A stretch of DNA of 64,000 bases from the NCBI RefSeq assembly GCF_001704115.1, contig NZ_CP016895.1, positions 3,677,099 to 3,741,098 on the forward strand, read 5' to 3'. Source of the stretch: Acinetobacter larvae (lineage in GTDB: Bacteria > Pseudomonadota > Gammaproteobacteria > Pseudomonadales > Moraxellaceae). Below the pieces are notes generated by a model. It was given only the letters and a program-made list of their open reading frames with translations, was not told the origin of the DNA and made no database searches. Each line of letters starts with the position of its first letter. Position 1 is the stretch's first letter. Below are positions 56,318 through 64,000 of the stretch, piece by piece. A program made the translations under genes and the position numbers.

Positions 56318-59140
56318 ATGACCAAATCATATCCAGCTGTATCGCTGCAATTGATAAGTTTTAGAAAGAACCCATACCAGCAACTGTTAAAAAAGATGAT
56401 TTTTACGGCAATGATGCTCGGTAGCAGTCCAATTTTATTTGCACAACAACAGGATGTATCTGTGCTACCGGTCATTGAGATGCAGGCACAGCAACAAGAA
56501 AAAGCTCTTAAAAATGGCAATATGGATATTATTAGAACTGAAAATGATATTCAGCCCTATACCATTATTAAAGCAGAAGACATTAAAAATACTGGTGCAA
56601 CCAATGTCAGTGATTTAATAACCAAACTTTTACCGCAAGCCACCTCGATTCCCAATGATTCTGGTTCTGGTTTTACCGGAACAACCAGCCAAATTAACCT
56701 AAGAGGTTTAGGCGCAAACCATACATTAATTTTAATTAATGGTCGACGAGCAGCAGGTATGGGCAGTCGAGGAACAGCAGAAAGTACCGACCAACCCAAC
56801 TTAAATAATATTCCATTAGAAGCGATTGAACGCATTGAAGTCCTGCCCACATCAGCTTCGGCAATCTATGGTTCGGGAGCCATTGGTGGGGTTATTAACG
56901 TTATTTTAAAACGAGATTATGTTGGTACAGATGTGACTGTCCGCTATGAAAATACATTGGGGAATGACCAACCCGTTAAAACCGTCAATTTAGTCACAGG
57001 CTTTGCCCTTGAAGAAGGGCGTACGCAAGTATTATTCACGGCATCCAAACGTGACCAAGACCCATTGTCACAGTTTGACAAAAAATGGCGCAATATGGGG
57101 CGTAATTTACAACTTCAGAATAACCCCAATTCAATTCATAATGCGTCTAGCCCACCTGCAGGGGATCTGGTCAACCTGCGCATTAAAAATAGCGATGGGA
57201 GTTATACTGCTGCGCATATTCCCAAGGGATGGGATGGTGATATAAATAAGCTTGGAGAGGGTTATGCACTTGGTCTTTCTGATCAAATGAGTGCTTGGTC
57301 TGGTAATACCACGCTCATCACAGAAAGTAAAACAGAAGCTTATAGTCTATCGATCAATCGTGATTTTACAGACAAGTTAAATGTATATTTAGAAGGCTCT
57401 TATGACAAAGAAGAGGGTAAACATTTAACCACACCACATGGCTATGGTGTCGTAACCTATAAAGCAGATAATCCGACTAACCCATTCGGTAAAGAGGTAC
57501 AGGTTAACTTCCCCGTCAATTGGTCAGATATGGGAGAAAAAGCCTACCGACGTATTGAAAATGAGACCAAACGAGTAGCCACAGGATTTAGCTTTGACTT
57601 AACACCTGACTTTACGGTGTCTGCCGACTATGCTTGGAGCCAAGCCGACATTATGGTGAACTACCCAAGACGTGGCAGTAATAACCCTGGTGCCAAAGCT
57701 TGGACGGCGGATTTAAACGCAGGCTTAATCGAACTGATTAAAGATACCACAACTGAAAGTACAGATATTATTGCCAAATATTGGAATTATCCAAAAACTC
57801 AGACCCAATCAACTCTCAATGATTTTGCGTTGCGAGGAGCGGGCTCGATATATACTTGGTATGCAGGCGATATTAGTATGGCAACAGGACTAGAATATCG
57901 TAAAACCAAAACAGAAGGGTTTGCGGACCATCAACATGTCGATAACCCGTGGCGAAAACCCACGGAACGTAATATGGAAGCTAAAAGTGCTTATTTAGAA
58001 TTTGGTATTCCATTGATTTCACCAGACATGCAAATACCTTGGGCTAAATTATTTGATGTTCAAATCGCTGGGCGTTATGAAGAATTTAATATTGATTCCA
58101 GTACACCTCAATATAAAGTAGATTCCTCAACCGGATATAACTCGGTTTTAACTGGCTATACCACCCAACCTAAAACCAAGTTTGATGCGATTACCCCAAC
58201 GATTGGTTTTAGATTCGCGCCAAATGAGCAGATTTTATTAAGAGCGTCTTATAGTGAAGGCTTTATTGCACCAACTGTATCCCAATTAGCTGAAGCAAGC
58301 AGTAGCCAGACAACCAGTACTACACTCGTCGATCCTAAAACTGGAAAGATTATTAGCAGTTATGATGCTATTTCAGGTGGTAACCCAGATATCACCCCAG
58401 AATCATCAAAAAGTTATAATGCTGGTATTGTTTTAACACCTGATTTTATTCCTGACTTACGCTTGTCGCTAGACTATTTCCATATCGAAAAAACCAACAA
58501 TATTACTGAACCATCAGCAGAATATATCTTAGCCAATGAAGGAAATTTTCCTGGACGTGTCACACGTGATGAACAGGGCAATGTCACTGCGATTAATACC
58601 CAGCCCTTTAATGCATTAGGTCTAAAAACCAGTGGCTTTGACACAGCTATTCATTATTCTTTTGACAGTATCTTAGGCTCATCAAACTTTAATTTGGGCT
58701 ATACCTATGTAGACCAATATATTCGTCAAACCAATTTAAATGGTGGTTGGGAAAGTCAATTAGATGGTAGTGCTAGCGGCAACCCTATCCGACATCGTGC
58801 CAATGCCACCTTCACCTTAAAACCAAATGAAACATGGACCTTCGGTTGGGGAACGCAATACTACAGCGCTTATCATATTAGCAATGCTGCAGCAATTTTA
58901 AATCAAACCGGTCAAACAGCGGATAGCTTAAAAATCGGTGGGGAATTCTTCCACGATATTTTTGCGCGTGCTAAATTTAAGGTTCCTGGGGTGAAACAAC
59001 TCAATCACGCTGAACTTGGTTTTGGTATTAATAACTTATTTGATACTTATACTTTAGATATGTCTGGCACAAACTATATCAGCCGTTATAGCAATGTTTT
59101 AGGTCGTAATTATTATCTAAATCTCAAACTTTCTTTCTAA
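56318..59140 (+). CDS. Large TonB-dependent outer-membrane receptor
   Basis: 940 aa, no STN domain. N-terminal signal (LLKKMIFTAMMLGSSPILFA), plug domain (TIIKAEDIKNTGATNVSDLI, INLRGLGANHTLILINGRRA, IERIEVLPTSASAIYGSGAI), then a beta barrel ending GRNYYLNLKLSF with a terminal Phe. AGGAAA precedes the ATG. Family resemblance is to the larger receptors used for iron chelates and various other substrates; the ligand is unknown. A Fur-like box points to iron. No siderophore or TonB genes adjoin. Confidence 0.88.
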   Translation: MTKSYPAVSLQLISFRKNPYQQLLKKMIFTAMMLGSSPILFAQQQDVSVLPVIEMQAQQQEKALKNGNMDIIRTENDIQPYTIIKAEDIKNTGATNVSDLITKLLPQATSIPNDSGSGFTGTTSQINLRGLGANHTLILINGRRAAGMGSRGTAESTDQPNLNNIPLEAIERIEVLPTSASAIYGSGAIGGVINVILKRDYVGTDVTVRYENTLGNDQPVKTVNLVTGFALEEGRTQVLFTASKRDQDPLSQFDKKWRNMGRNLQLQNNPNSIHNASSPPAGDLVNLRIKNSDGSYTAAHIPKGWDGDINKLGEGYALGLSDQMSAWSGNTTLITESKTEAYSLSINRDFTDKLNVYLEGSYDKEEGKHLTTPHGYGVVTYKADNPTNPFGKEVQVNFPVNWSDMGEKAYRRIENETKRVATGFSFDLTPDFTVSADYAWSQADIMVNYPRRGSNNPGAKAWTADLNAGLIELIKDTTTESTDIIAKYWNYPKTQTQSTLNDFALRGAGSIYTWYAGDISMATGLEYRKTKTEGFADHQHVDNPWRKPTERNMEAKSAYLEFGIPLISPDMQIPWAKLFDVQIAGRYEEFNIDSSTPQYKVDSSTGYNSVLTGYTTQPKTKFDAITPTIGFRFAPNEQILLRASYSEGFIAPTVSQLAEASSSQTTSTTLVDPKTGKIISSYDAISGGNPDITPESSKSYNAGIVLTPDFIPDLRLSLDYFHIEKTNNITEPSAEYILANEGNFPGRVTRDEQGNVTAINTQPFNALGLKTSGFDTAIHYSFDSILGSSNFNLGYTYVDQYIRQTNLNGGWESQLDGSASGNPIRHRANATFTLKPNETWTFGWGTQYYSAYHISNAAAILNQTGQTADSLKIGGEFFHDIFARAKFKVPGVKQLNHAELGFGINNLFDTYTLDMSGTNYISRYSNVLGRNYYLNLKLSF

Positions 59141-59148
59141 TCCATCTC

Positions 59149-59210
59149 ATCCCGCTCCAGCACTTCATCACGATTGAAAAATAAGATGAAAAAATAAGCT
59201 TGAGCGGGAT
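59149..59210 (+). terminator. Probable terminator of the large TonB receptor
   Basis: ATCCCGCTC (59149-59157) pairs perfectly with GAGCGGGAT (59202-59210), followed by TTTCT. The loop is long (44 nt). It sits between two convergent genes. Confidence 0.5.
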
Positions 59211-59222
59211 TTCTATTAAATT

Positions 59223-60587
59223 TTACTTGCCAATACAAAAAGAGCCGAAAATTTTACCCAGTAAATCATCCGCACTAAAATCACCAGTAATTTCACCCAA
59301 AGCATTTTGTGCTAAGCGTAAAGACTCGGCAACCAATTCACCAGCATGAAATACCGTCAGCTGATCATGTGCTTCAGCCAGATAATATTGTGTACGCTGC
59401 ATTGCGTCTAAATGGCGCGTACGGGCGATAAAAGTATCTTCTGCAGGGTGAAAGCCAGCATGTGCAGTAACGCAGTCAATTAAGCTGTTTACGCCCAAAT
59501 CTTGCTTTGCAGATACACGTACATGACGAAAGCCTTGATAGTCTGATAATGCCGGTGTCAGATTGGTTAAATCACATTTATTACCAATCAAAATTAAGCG
59601 TTTACGGTCTATATGCTCAGCAAAATAGCGCTCAGCCAACTGTAAAGGCTCTTCATCACCACTTAAATCATAAACCAACAATAATAAATCAGCTTGTTCG
59701 ATCTCTCGAATAGCACGTCGAATTCCTTCTTGTTCAACAAGATCTCCCGTTTCACGTAAACCAGCAGTATCAGTTAAGGTGATCGGTAAACCGTTTAGGG
59801 TAATTTTCTCATGTAATACATCGCGGGTCGTGCCGGCAATATCCGTCACAATCGCACGTTCATTGCCAGCTAAAGCATTGAGTAGACTAGATTTACCAGC
59901 ATTTGGCTTACCAGCAATCACCACTTGCAAACCTTCTCGTAATAACTGTCCTTGACGTGCAGAATGTTGTACTTGGCTTACAGAATGTTGTACTTGTTGT
60001 AATAAGCTCAGAATTTTGCCATCAGCTAAAAAGTCTATTTCTTCTTCTGGAAAATCAATTGCTGCTTCTACATGTAAACGCAAATGAATCAACTGCTCTA
60101 GTACAGTATTGACTTTATTGGAAAAAGCACCTTGTAAAGAACGTACAGCTGAGCGTGCAGCAGCTTGCGAACTGGCATCAATCAAATCGGCAATGGCTTC
60201 TGCCTGAACCAAATCCATTTTGCCATTTTCAAAAGCACGTAAGGAAAACTCTCCTGCTTTTGCCGCCACAGCACCCAATGCCAAGGTGCGTGCCAAGACA
60301 GTATTTAGAATTACAGGTCCACCATGCCCTTGAATCTCAACAACATCTTCTCCAGTAAATGACTGTGGACCGGCAAAGCAAATGATCAGTCCTTCATCCA
60401 TCACTTGCTGCTCTGCGTCGTAAAAGCGACGAAAACAGGCAAAACGTGTAGCCGGTAAATCTTGTTGGGTGAGTGCGGCAGCAATAGAATAGGCTTTCGG
60501 TCCAGACAAACGGATAACGCCTACCCCACCACGACCTGGTGGTGTTGCAATCGCAGCAATCGTGGTTTGACTGACACTGTGGCTCAT
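59223..60587 (-). CDS. mnmE: tRNA-5-carboxymethylaminomethyluridine GTPase MnmE
   Basis: 454 aa from the ATG at 60587 (GGAAAG upstream); adjacent ATGs and a start six codons earlier exist. With MnmG it makes cmnm5U at tRNA wobble position 34. N-terminal tetrahydrofolate-binding domain (ATPPGRGGVGVIRLSG), inserted G domain (GKPNAGKSSLLNALAG, DTAGLRET, NKCD), and the C-terminal FCIGK with its essential cysteine. The location after yidC near oriC is conserved in gammaproteobacteria. Confidence 0.96.
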   Translation of the reverse strand: MSHSVSQTTIAAIATPPGRGGVGVIRLSGPKAYSIAAALTQQDLPATRFACFRRFYDAEQQVMDEGLIICFAGPQSFTGEDVVEIQGHGGPVILNTVLARTLALGAVAAKAGEFSLRAFENGKMDLVQAEAIADLIDASSQAAARSAVRSLQGAFSNKVNTVLEQLIHLRLHVEAAIDFPEEEIDFLADGKILSLLQQVQHSVSQVQHSARQGQLLREGLQVVIAGKPNAGKSSLLNALAGNERAIVTDIAGTTRDVLHEKITLNGLPITLTDTAGLRETGDLVEQEGIRRAIREIEQADLLLLVYDLSGDEEPLQLAERYFAEHIDRKRLILIGNKCDLTNLTPALSDYQGFRHVRVSAKQDLGVNSLIDCVTAHAGFHPAEDTFIARTRHLDAMQRTQYYLAEAHDQLTVFHAGELVAESLRLAQNALGEITGDFSADDLLGKIFGSFCIGK

Positions 60588-60612
60588 CATACTTTCCAAT
60601 TTCATAAAATAA

Positions 60613-60648
60613 AAAATCCGCCTAAGATTACCATCTTAAGCGGATTTT
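60613..60648 (-). terminator. Terminator between yidC and mnmE
   Basis: AAAATCCGCCTAAGAT, 4-nt loop, ATCTTAAGCGGATTTT with one mismatch; on the minus strand it ends in TTTTTTA, after the yidC stop. It separates yidC and mnmE transcription at least in part. Confidence 0.7.
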
Positions 60649-60667
60649 ATCAGCAGTTTCCTGACGC

Positions 60668-62425
60668 CTAATTGGCCACAGTATTGTCTTTATTTAAGCG
60701 TTGTTTTTCGACGCTCTTATTAATAAAGCCTTGCTGTAAGATTGTGATCGAGTTGTTCACAATCCAATATAAAACCAGACCAGCAGGGAAGAACAGCATA
60801 AACACTGTAAACATGATAGGCATGATTTTAAAGACTTTTGCTTGCATTGGATCGGCAGGTTGTGGGTTCAGCATTTGCTGAATAAACATGGTTGCCCCCA
60901 TCAACAATGGCAAGATAAACCATGGGTCCATTGCCGATAGATCTTGAATCCAAAGAATCCAAGGCGCATGGCGTAATTCCACACTTTCCATCAACACCCA
61001 ATACAAAGCCAAGAAAATCGGCATTTGTAATAATAAAGGCAAACAACCAGACAGTGGATTGACTTGTTCACGTTTATATAGCGCCATCATTTCTTGTGAA
61101 AAACGCATACGGTCTTCACCAAATTCTTCTTTCATGCGTTGCATTTCTGGTGCAATCACACGCATTTTCGCCATAGAGCGATAACTTTTAGAAGACAGTG
61201 GCCATAAGATCAGTTTCACCAGAATCGTCAATAAAATAATTGACCAGCCCCAGTTACCGACAATGTTATGGAAGAACTGTAAGCCCATGAATAATAATTT
61301 GGCAATTGGCCATAACCAACCATAGTCTACAGTTTGATTTAAACCAAGCGCTAGATCTTTTAATTCAGACTGAATTTTTGGACCAGAATAGAAAGTTGCA
61401 TCAACAGTCATGGTCTTACCAGCAGGAACGTTGATTGCTGGTGAGGTAAAACCAATAATATTGCTATTATCTGCGGCTTTACGTGATTCTAATTTGGCCT
61501 GATAAGGCTTATCACCAAAATGCCCTGGTACCCAAGCACTAACAAAATAGTGTTGTACCACAGCAACCCATCCACCAGTTGCTTCAGTGGCGAGTTTTTC
61601 CTCACTAAACTTGTCGAATTTCAACTTATTATAATGAGAATCAGGCGTGCCCCAAGCTCCACCTAAGAAAGTGCCCAAGGTAAAAATACCTTGATCAGAC
61701 TTACCAGGGTCTTCAGAGTTATCACGTTTGATTTGACCAAACATTTGACCTTGCCAATCTTGAGTACCGCGGTTTAATACCTGATAGCTCACTTTAATTG
61801 GATAGTCACCTGCTGAGAATGTGAAAGTTTTAATAATCTCAACGCCTTCGGGTGTTTTATAGACCAAAGGTACATTTAAGACTTTAACAGACTTACCATC
61901 TTGGTTAACAACCTTAGCATCTTCTAGGCTAAAACTTGCTTTCTCATATTCGTAATTTGGGCGTCCATTACGATTACTGTCTGGACCATTTAGACCAATT
62001 AAACCAGACTGCGCGACATAGGTACGCTGATGATCACTTTCCAGCATGACAAATGGCTGATCACTATTTTTGCTTTTGTCATGTGCAAGTAATTCCATCC
62101 GAACAATATCACCACCTTTCGGACTAATCCAAAGATGATAAAGGTCAGTTTTAACTGAAATCAGTTGTTGATTTGCATTGGTTGGTGCTGCGGTATTTGG
62201 CTGTGCAGCAGCAGTTACCTGAGCTTGTGGGACATCACTAGATGCCGCAGTGCTTTGCGCATTTGGTATATCAGCAGAGACATCATGGGCGACTGCAGCT
62301 GCTGGTGTTGCTGGCTTACTCGCATTGTCATGTCCATAGTCTTTTTGCCAAGCCAAAATGAGCAAATATGCGGTGACTAACATGGCCCCGAGGATCGCAA
62401 ACCTGGCCCATTGTTGCATATTCAT
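60668..62425 (-). CDS. yidC: Membrane protein insertase YidC
   Basis: 585 aa, Oxa1/YidC family. It has an N-terminal signal-anchor helix (FAILGAMLVTAYLLILAW), a large periplasmic domain and five C-terminal transmembrane segments (NWGWSIILLTILVKLILWPL, GCLPLLLQMPIFLALYWVLM, IMPIMFTVFMLFFPAGLVLY). The hydrophilic-groove Arg lies in LWPLSSKSYRSMAKMR. It inserts proteins alone or with SecYEG. The start overlaps the yidD stop (TAATG). Confidence 0.96.
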   Translation of the reverse strand: MNMQQWARFAILGAMLVTAYLLILAWQKDYGHDNASKPATPAAAVAHDVSADIPNAQSTAASSDVPQAQVTAAAQPNTAAPTNANQQLISVKTDLYHLWISPKGGDIVRMELLAHDKSKNSDQPFVMLESDHQRTYVAQSGLIGLNGPDSNRNGRPNYEYEKASFSLEDAKVVNQDGKSVKVLNVPLVYKTPEGVEIIKTFTFSAGDYPIKVSYQVLNRGTQDWQGQMFGQIKRDNSEDPGKSDQGIFTLGTFLGGAWGTPDSHYNKLKFDKFSEEKLATEATGGWVAVVQHYFVSAWVPGHFGDKPYQAKLESRKAADNSNIIGFTSPAINVPAGKTMTVDATFYSGPKIQSELKDLALGLNQTVDYGWLWPIAKLLFMGLQFFHNIVGNWGWSIILLTILVKLILWPLSSKSYRSMAKMRVIAPEMQRMKEEFGEDRMRFSQEMMALYKREQVNPLSGCLPLLLQMPIFLALYWVLMESVELRHAPWILWIQDLSAMDPWFILPLLMGATMFIQQMLNPQPADPMQAKVFKIMPIMFTVFMLFFPAGLVLYWIVNNSITILQQGFINKSVEKQRLNKDNTVAN

Positions 62426-62745
62426 TACCCCAAATGGTTAGAGTGTTTTGGATTAGATAAACGTTCACGCAAGGGTACAGCAACAAGAAGCTTTTGAGAA
62501 TCTATTTGCTGAAATGAAATAAAACGAATGGCTTTTTGCGGCACTGGATCATAACCATATCCCCCCCAAGGATGACAGCGACAAATACGTCGTGTTGCCA
62601 ACCATCCACCCTTCCACGCACCATGGCTGCGAATTGCTTCAATGGCGTACTGTGAACAAGTAGGAATATAGCGACAACGAGGCCCTAACATCGGGCTTAT
62701 CAAGATTTGATAACAACGAATTAACCAATGCAGAATACGAGCCAT
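62425..62745 (-). CDS. yidD: Membrane protein insertion efficiency factor YidD
   Basis: 106 aa. The block [20 protein letters not shown] followed by [20 protein letters not shown] and [13 protein letters not shown] is the YidD signature. Small peripheral membrane protein that aids YidC-dependent insertion. It sits between rnpA and yidC as in most bacteria. Confidence 0.95.
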   Translation of the reverse strand: MARILHWLIRCYQILISPMLGPRCRYIPTCSQYAIEAIRSHGAWKGGWLATRRICRCHPWGGYGYDPVPQKAIRFISFQQIDSQKLLVAVPLRERLSNPKHSNHLG

Positions 62746-62755
62746 CGGTTTACTC

Positions 62756-63145
62756 TCATTTTTCAGAGGAAATTGCTATTTTATGGTGCTTTTTAACAAG
62801 ACGCTGTAATTTCAACCAAGCAAATTGTAACTGCTGATGTAGTTCAGGATTAGGAATTGCTTCAATACCGATTTTAGGCATCACCACAATATCCAAATTA
62901 TCAATTTGTTGTTGATGTAAGCGAAAACTTTCACGCGCTATACGTTTTATTCGATTTCTTTCATGTGCGCGACGTACTTTTTTCTTAGCGACAACAAGCC
63001 CTAAACGGCTATTTTGCTGTTTAGATGGGGTAGCTAAGAATAAGAAATGAGGTTGATGCACTTTAAAAAGCGCACCCTCAAACACACTTTTATAATCAGC
63101 AGCACAACGTAATCGAAGCGCCGTGCTGAAATGATAAAGTGTCAT
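62756..63145 (-). CDS. rnpA: Ribonuclease P protein component
   Basis: 129 aa, the protein subunit of RNase P that helps the RNA cleave pre-tRNA 5' leaders. The conserved [19 protein letters not shown] is the RNR RNA-binding motif, and [10 protein letters not shown] precedes it. It starts 30 bp after rpmH and shares its promoter. Confidence 0.95.
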   Translation of the reverse strand: MTLYHFSTALRLRCAADYKSVFEGALFKVHQPHFLFLATPSKQQNSRLGLVVAKKKVRRAHERNRIKRIARESFRLHQQQIDNLDIVVMPKIGIEAIPNPELHQQLQFAWLKLQRLVKKHHKIAISSEK

Positions 63146-63175
63146 ACCTCTTTCAATCGTACAGATAACTATTAA

Positions 63176-63310
63176 TTAAACAGTTAAGCTGTGACGACCT
63201 TTTGCACGGCGACGAGCTAATACTTGACGACCAGCTTTAGTTGCCATACGAGCACGAAAACCATGAACACGCTTACGCTTTAATTCGGATGGTTGAAATG
63301 TACGTTTCAT
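63176..63310 (-). CDS. rpmH: 50S ribosomal protein L34
   Basis: 44 aa. Translates as [20 protein letters not shown], then [20 protein letters not shown], ending SLTV: unmistakable L34. GGAG precedes the ATG at 63310. First gene of rpmH-rnpA-yidD-yidC, reading away from the origin. Confidence 0.98.
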
Positions 63311-63349
63311 ATCGAAACTCCAAAATGATCTTATCTATAAAGGTTCGCG

Positions 63350-63378
63350 ATTGTATTGCGCATTGTTTGAACTGTCAA
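63350..63378 (-). promoter_or_regulatory. rpmH promoter
   Basis: On the minus strand TTGACA (63378-63373), exactly 17 bp, then TACAAT (63355-63350), a near-consensus sigma-70 promoter 40 bp upstream of the rpmH start. Confidence 0.88.
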
Positions 63379-63540
63379 TGTAATTCATAGTTTTTAACCC
63401 TTTTTGACTTAACTTTATACAACATTGCCATAATTTGCTGAGCGTTGAAGTCTGCATGATTTTTTGTCTGTTTTTCACACGATTTATAATTAATATAAAA
63501 TATTCACATTGTAAGTATTAGATTTTTAAAGTAAATTACA

Positions 63541-63935
63541 GATATAAACAGCGTTAACAACAAGTTTATCCACATATAATAAAACGTCGAGATTTTAAAT
63601 TTGAATTTATTTTACTGGAAATGAATTTAAAATGGTTATCCACAATTTTGAAGCCCTCTATAATTAAATTCAAATTTATAAATTTAAATTTATTATTATT
63701 AGGGGAGGGTTTTTCTGTGGAAATGATGTTTTTATTTAAAAATAACAATAGTTTGGGTTGTTGATATCTATGTTTGAATTAAAAGACTGGATTGTGGATA
63801 AGTTTATGCTATATTTTATCCACAGCTTTTGCTTAGAGCTATCCATAATGGCTTTAAATTTAAAAATATGGTGCGAGGGGTTGTTTTTTTACACAAATTC
63901 GCCCGAATTAGTCATGACAGATGTGGATAACTTGG
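63541..63935. other. Probable chromosomal origin (oriC) with DnaA boxes
   Basis: Five exact TTATCCACA boxes: plus strand at 63566-63574, 63636-63644 and 63816-63824, and minus strand at 63793-63801 and 63922-63930. An AT-only tract (63658-63700, mostly AAATTT/TTTATT) lies among them and could be the unwinding element. The position beside rpmH is the classical origin site, with dnaA expected just past 64000 on the plus strand. Two short ORFs here are not credible genes. Confidence 0.85.
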
Positions 63936-64000
63936 GTAGAATGGCGAGCCCTCTTGGGGGATGGCTTTGAAATTGAATGGTATAAATAATGGGGTCTCAC

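Noticed and set aside
63566..63970. 60- and 70-aa ORFs in the origin region
   Set aside because: They run through DnaA boxes and AT-only tracts with no ribosome sites or recognisable protein features.

Overview
The window looks like chromosomal DNA of an Acinetobacter-type gammaproteobacterium. The evidence is the gene content and order (ribBX-ribH-nusB-thiL-pgpA, glmU-glmS, phoBR, and rpmH-rnpA-yidD-yidC-mnmE next to a cluster of DnaA boxes), the moderately AT-rich composition, and proteins rich in Gln and Leu. The genus is an inference from gene order and protein style; no database was searched.

Layout. 1-2889: the end of a leucine/isovalerate catabolism operon (liuD, liuE). 3060-7340: an iron cell-surface-signalling cassette (FecI-type sigma factor, FecR-type anti-sigma factor, STN-domain TonB receptor) behind a Fur-like site. 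7496-8695: a BenE-type benzoate transporter. 8874-13103: a tight operon of PLP-linked genes (yggS, a small unknown gene, an ArgD-like aminotransferase, a class I glutamine amidotransferase, a MocR regulator). 13146-13905: an HD-domain gene broken by a frameshift.

14255-29528 is a complete Tn7-family transposon. It lies in the classic attTn7 site just past the 3' end of glmS and is flanked by a 5-bp duplication (AGCAC at 14250-14254 and 29529-29533). Both ends start TGTA and carry three 20-bp TnsB-type repeats each. It encodes full-length TnsA, B, C, D and E, with the expected catalytic residues visible in TnsA, TnsB and TnsC and the zinc-finger ligands in TnsD. Its only cargo is a four-gene defence operon, hsdR-hsdS-ACNase-hsdM: a type I restriction-modification system with a PrrC/RloC-like anticodon nuclease inserted between hsdS and hsdM. 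The likely native glmS terminator now lies beyond the far end of the element (14186-14220).

29553-36879 returns to the core chromosome: glmS, glmU, pgpA, thiL, nusB, ribH, ribBX and a DUF486 membrane protein. 37081-49263 holds a short-chain dehydrogenase with a divergent TetR gene, phoBR behind a Pho box, psd and a rhodanese, pncB, dtd, a TerC-family gene behind a yybP-ykoY (Mn2+) riboswitch, a GlsB/YeaQ membrane protein, hpt and guaD. 49616-59140 is more accessory: a lipobox-containing small protein, an MFS exporter/TetR pair with twin palindromic operators, dsbC, a DmeF-like metal exporter with a (His-Gln)n tract and its RcnR/CsoR-type repressor, another MFS transporter, and a large TonB receptor behind a Fur-like box. 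59223-63310 is mnmE, yidC, yidD, rnpA and rpmH on the minus strand. 63311-64000 is the rpmH promoter and an oriC-like region with five exact DnaA boxes; dnaA presumably starts just past the window. I saw no tRNA, rRNA or CRISPR array.
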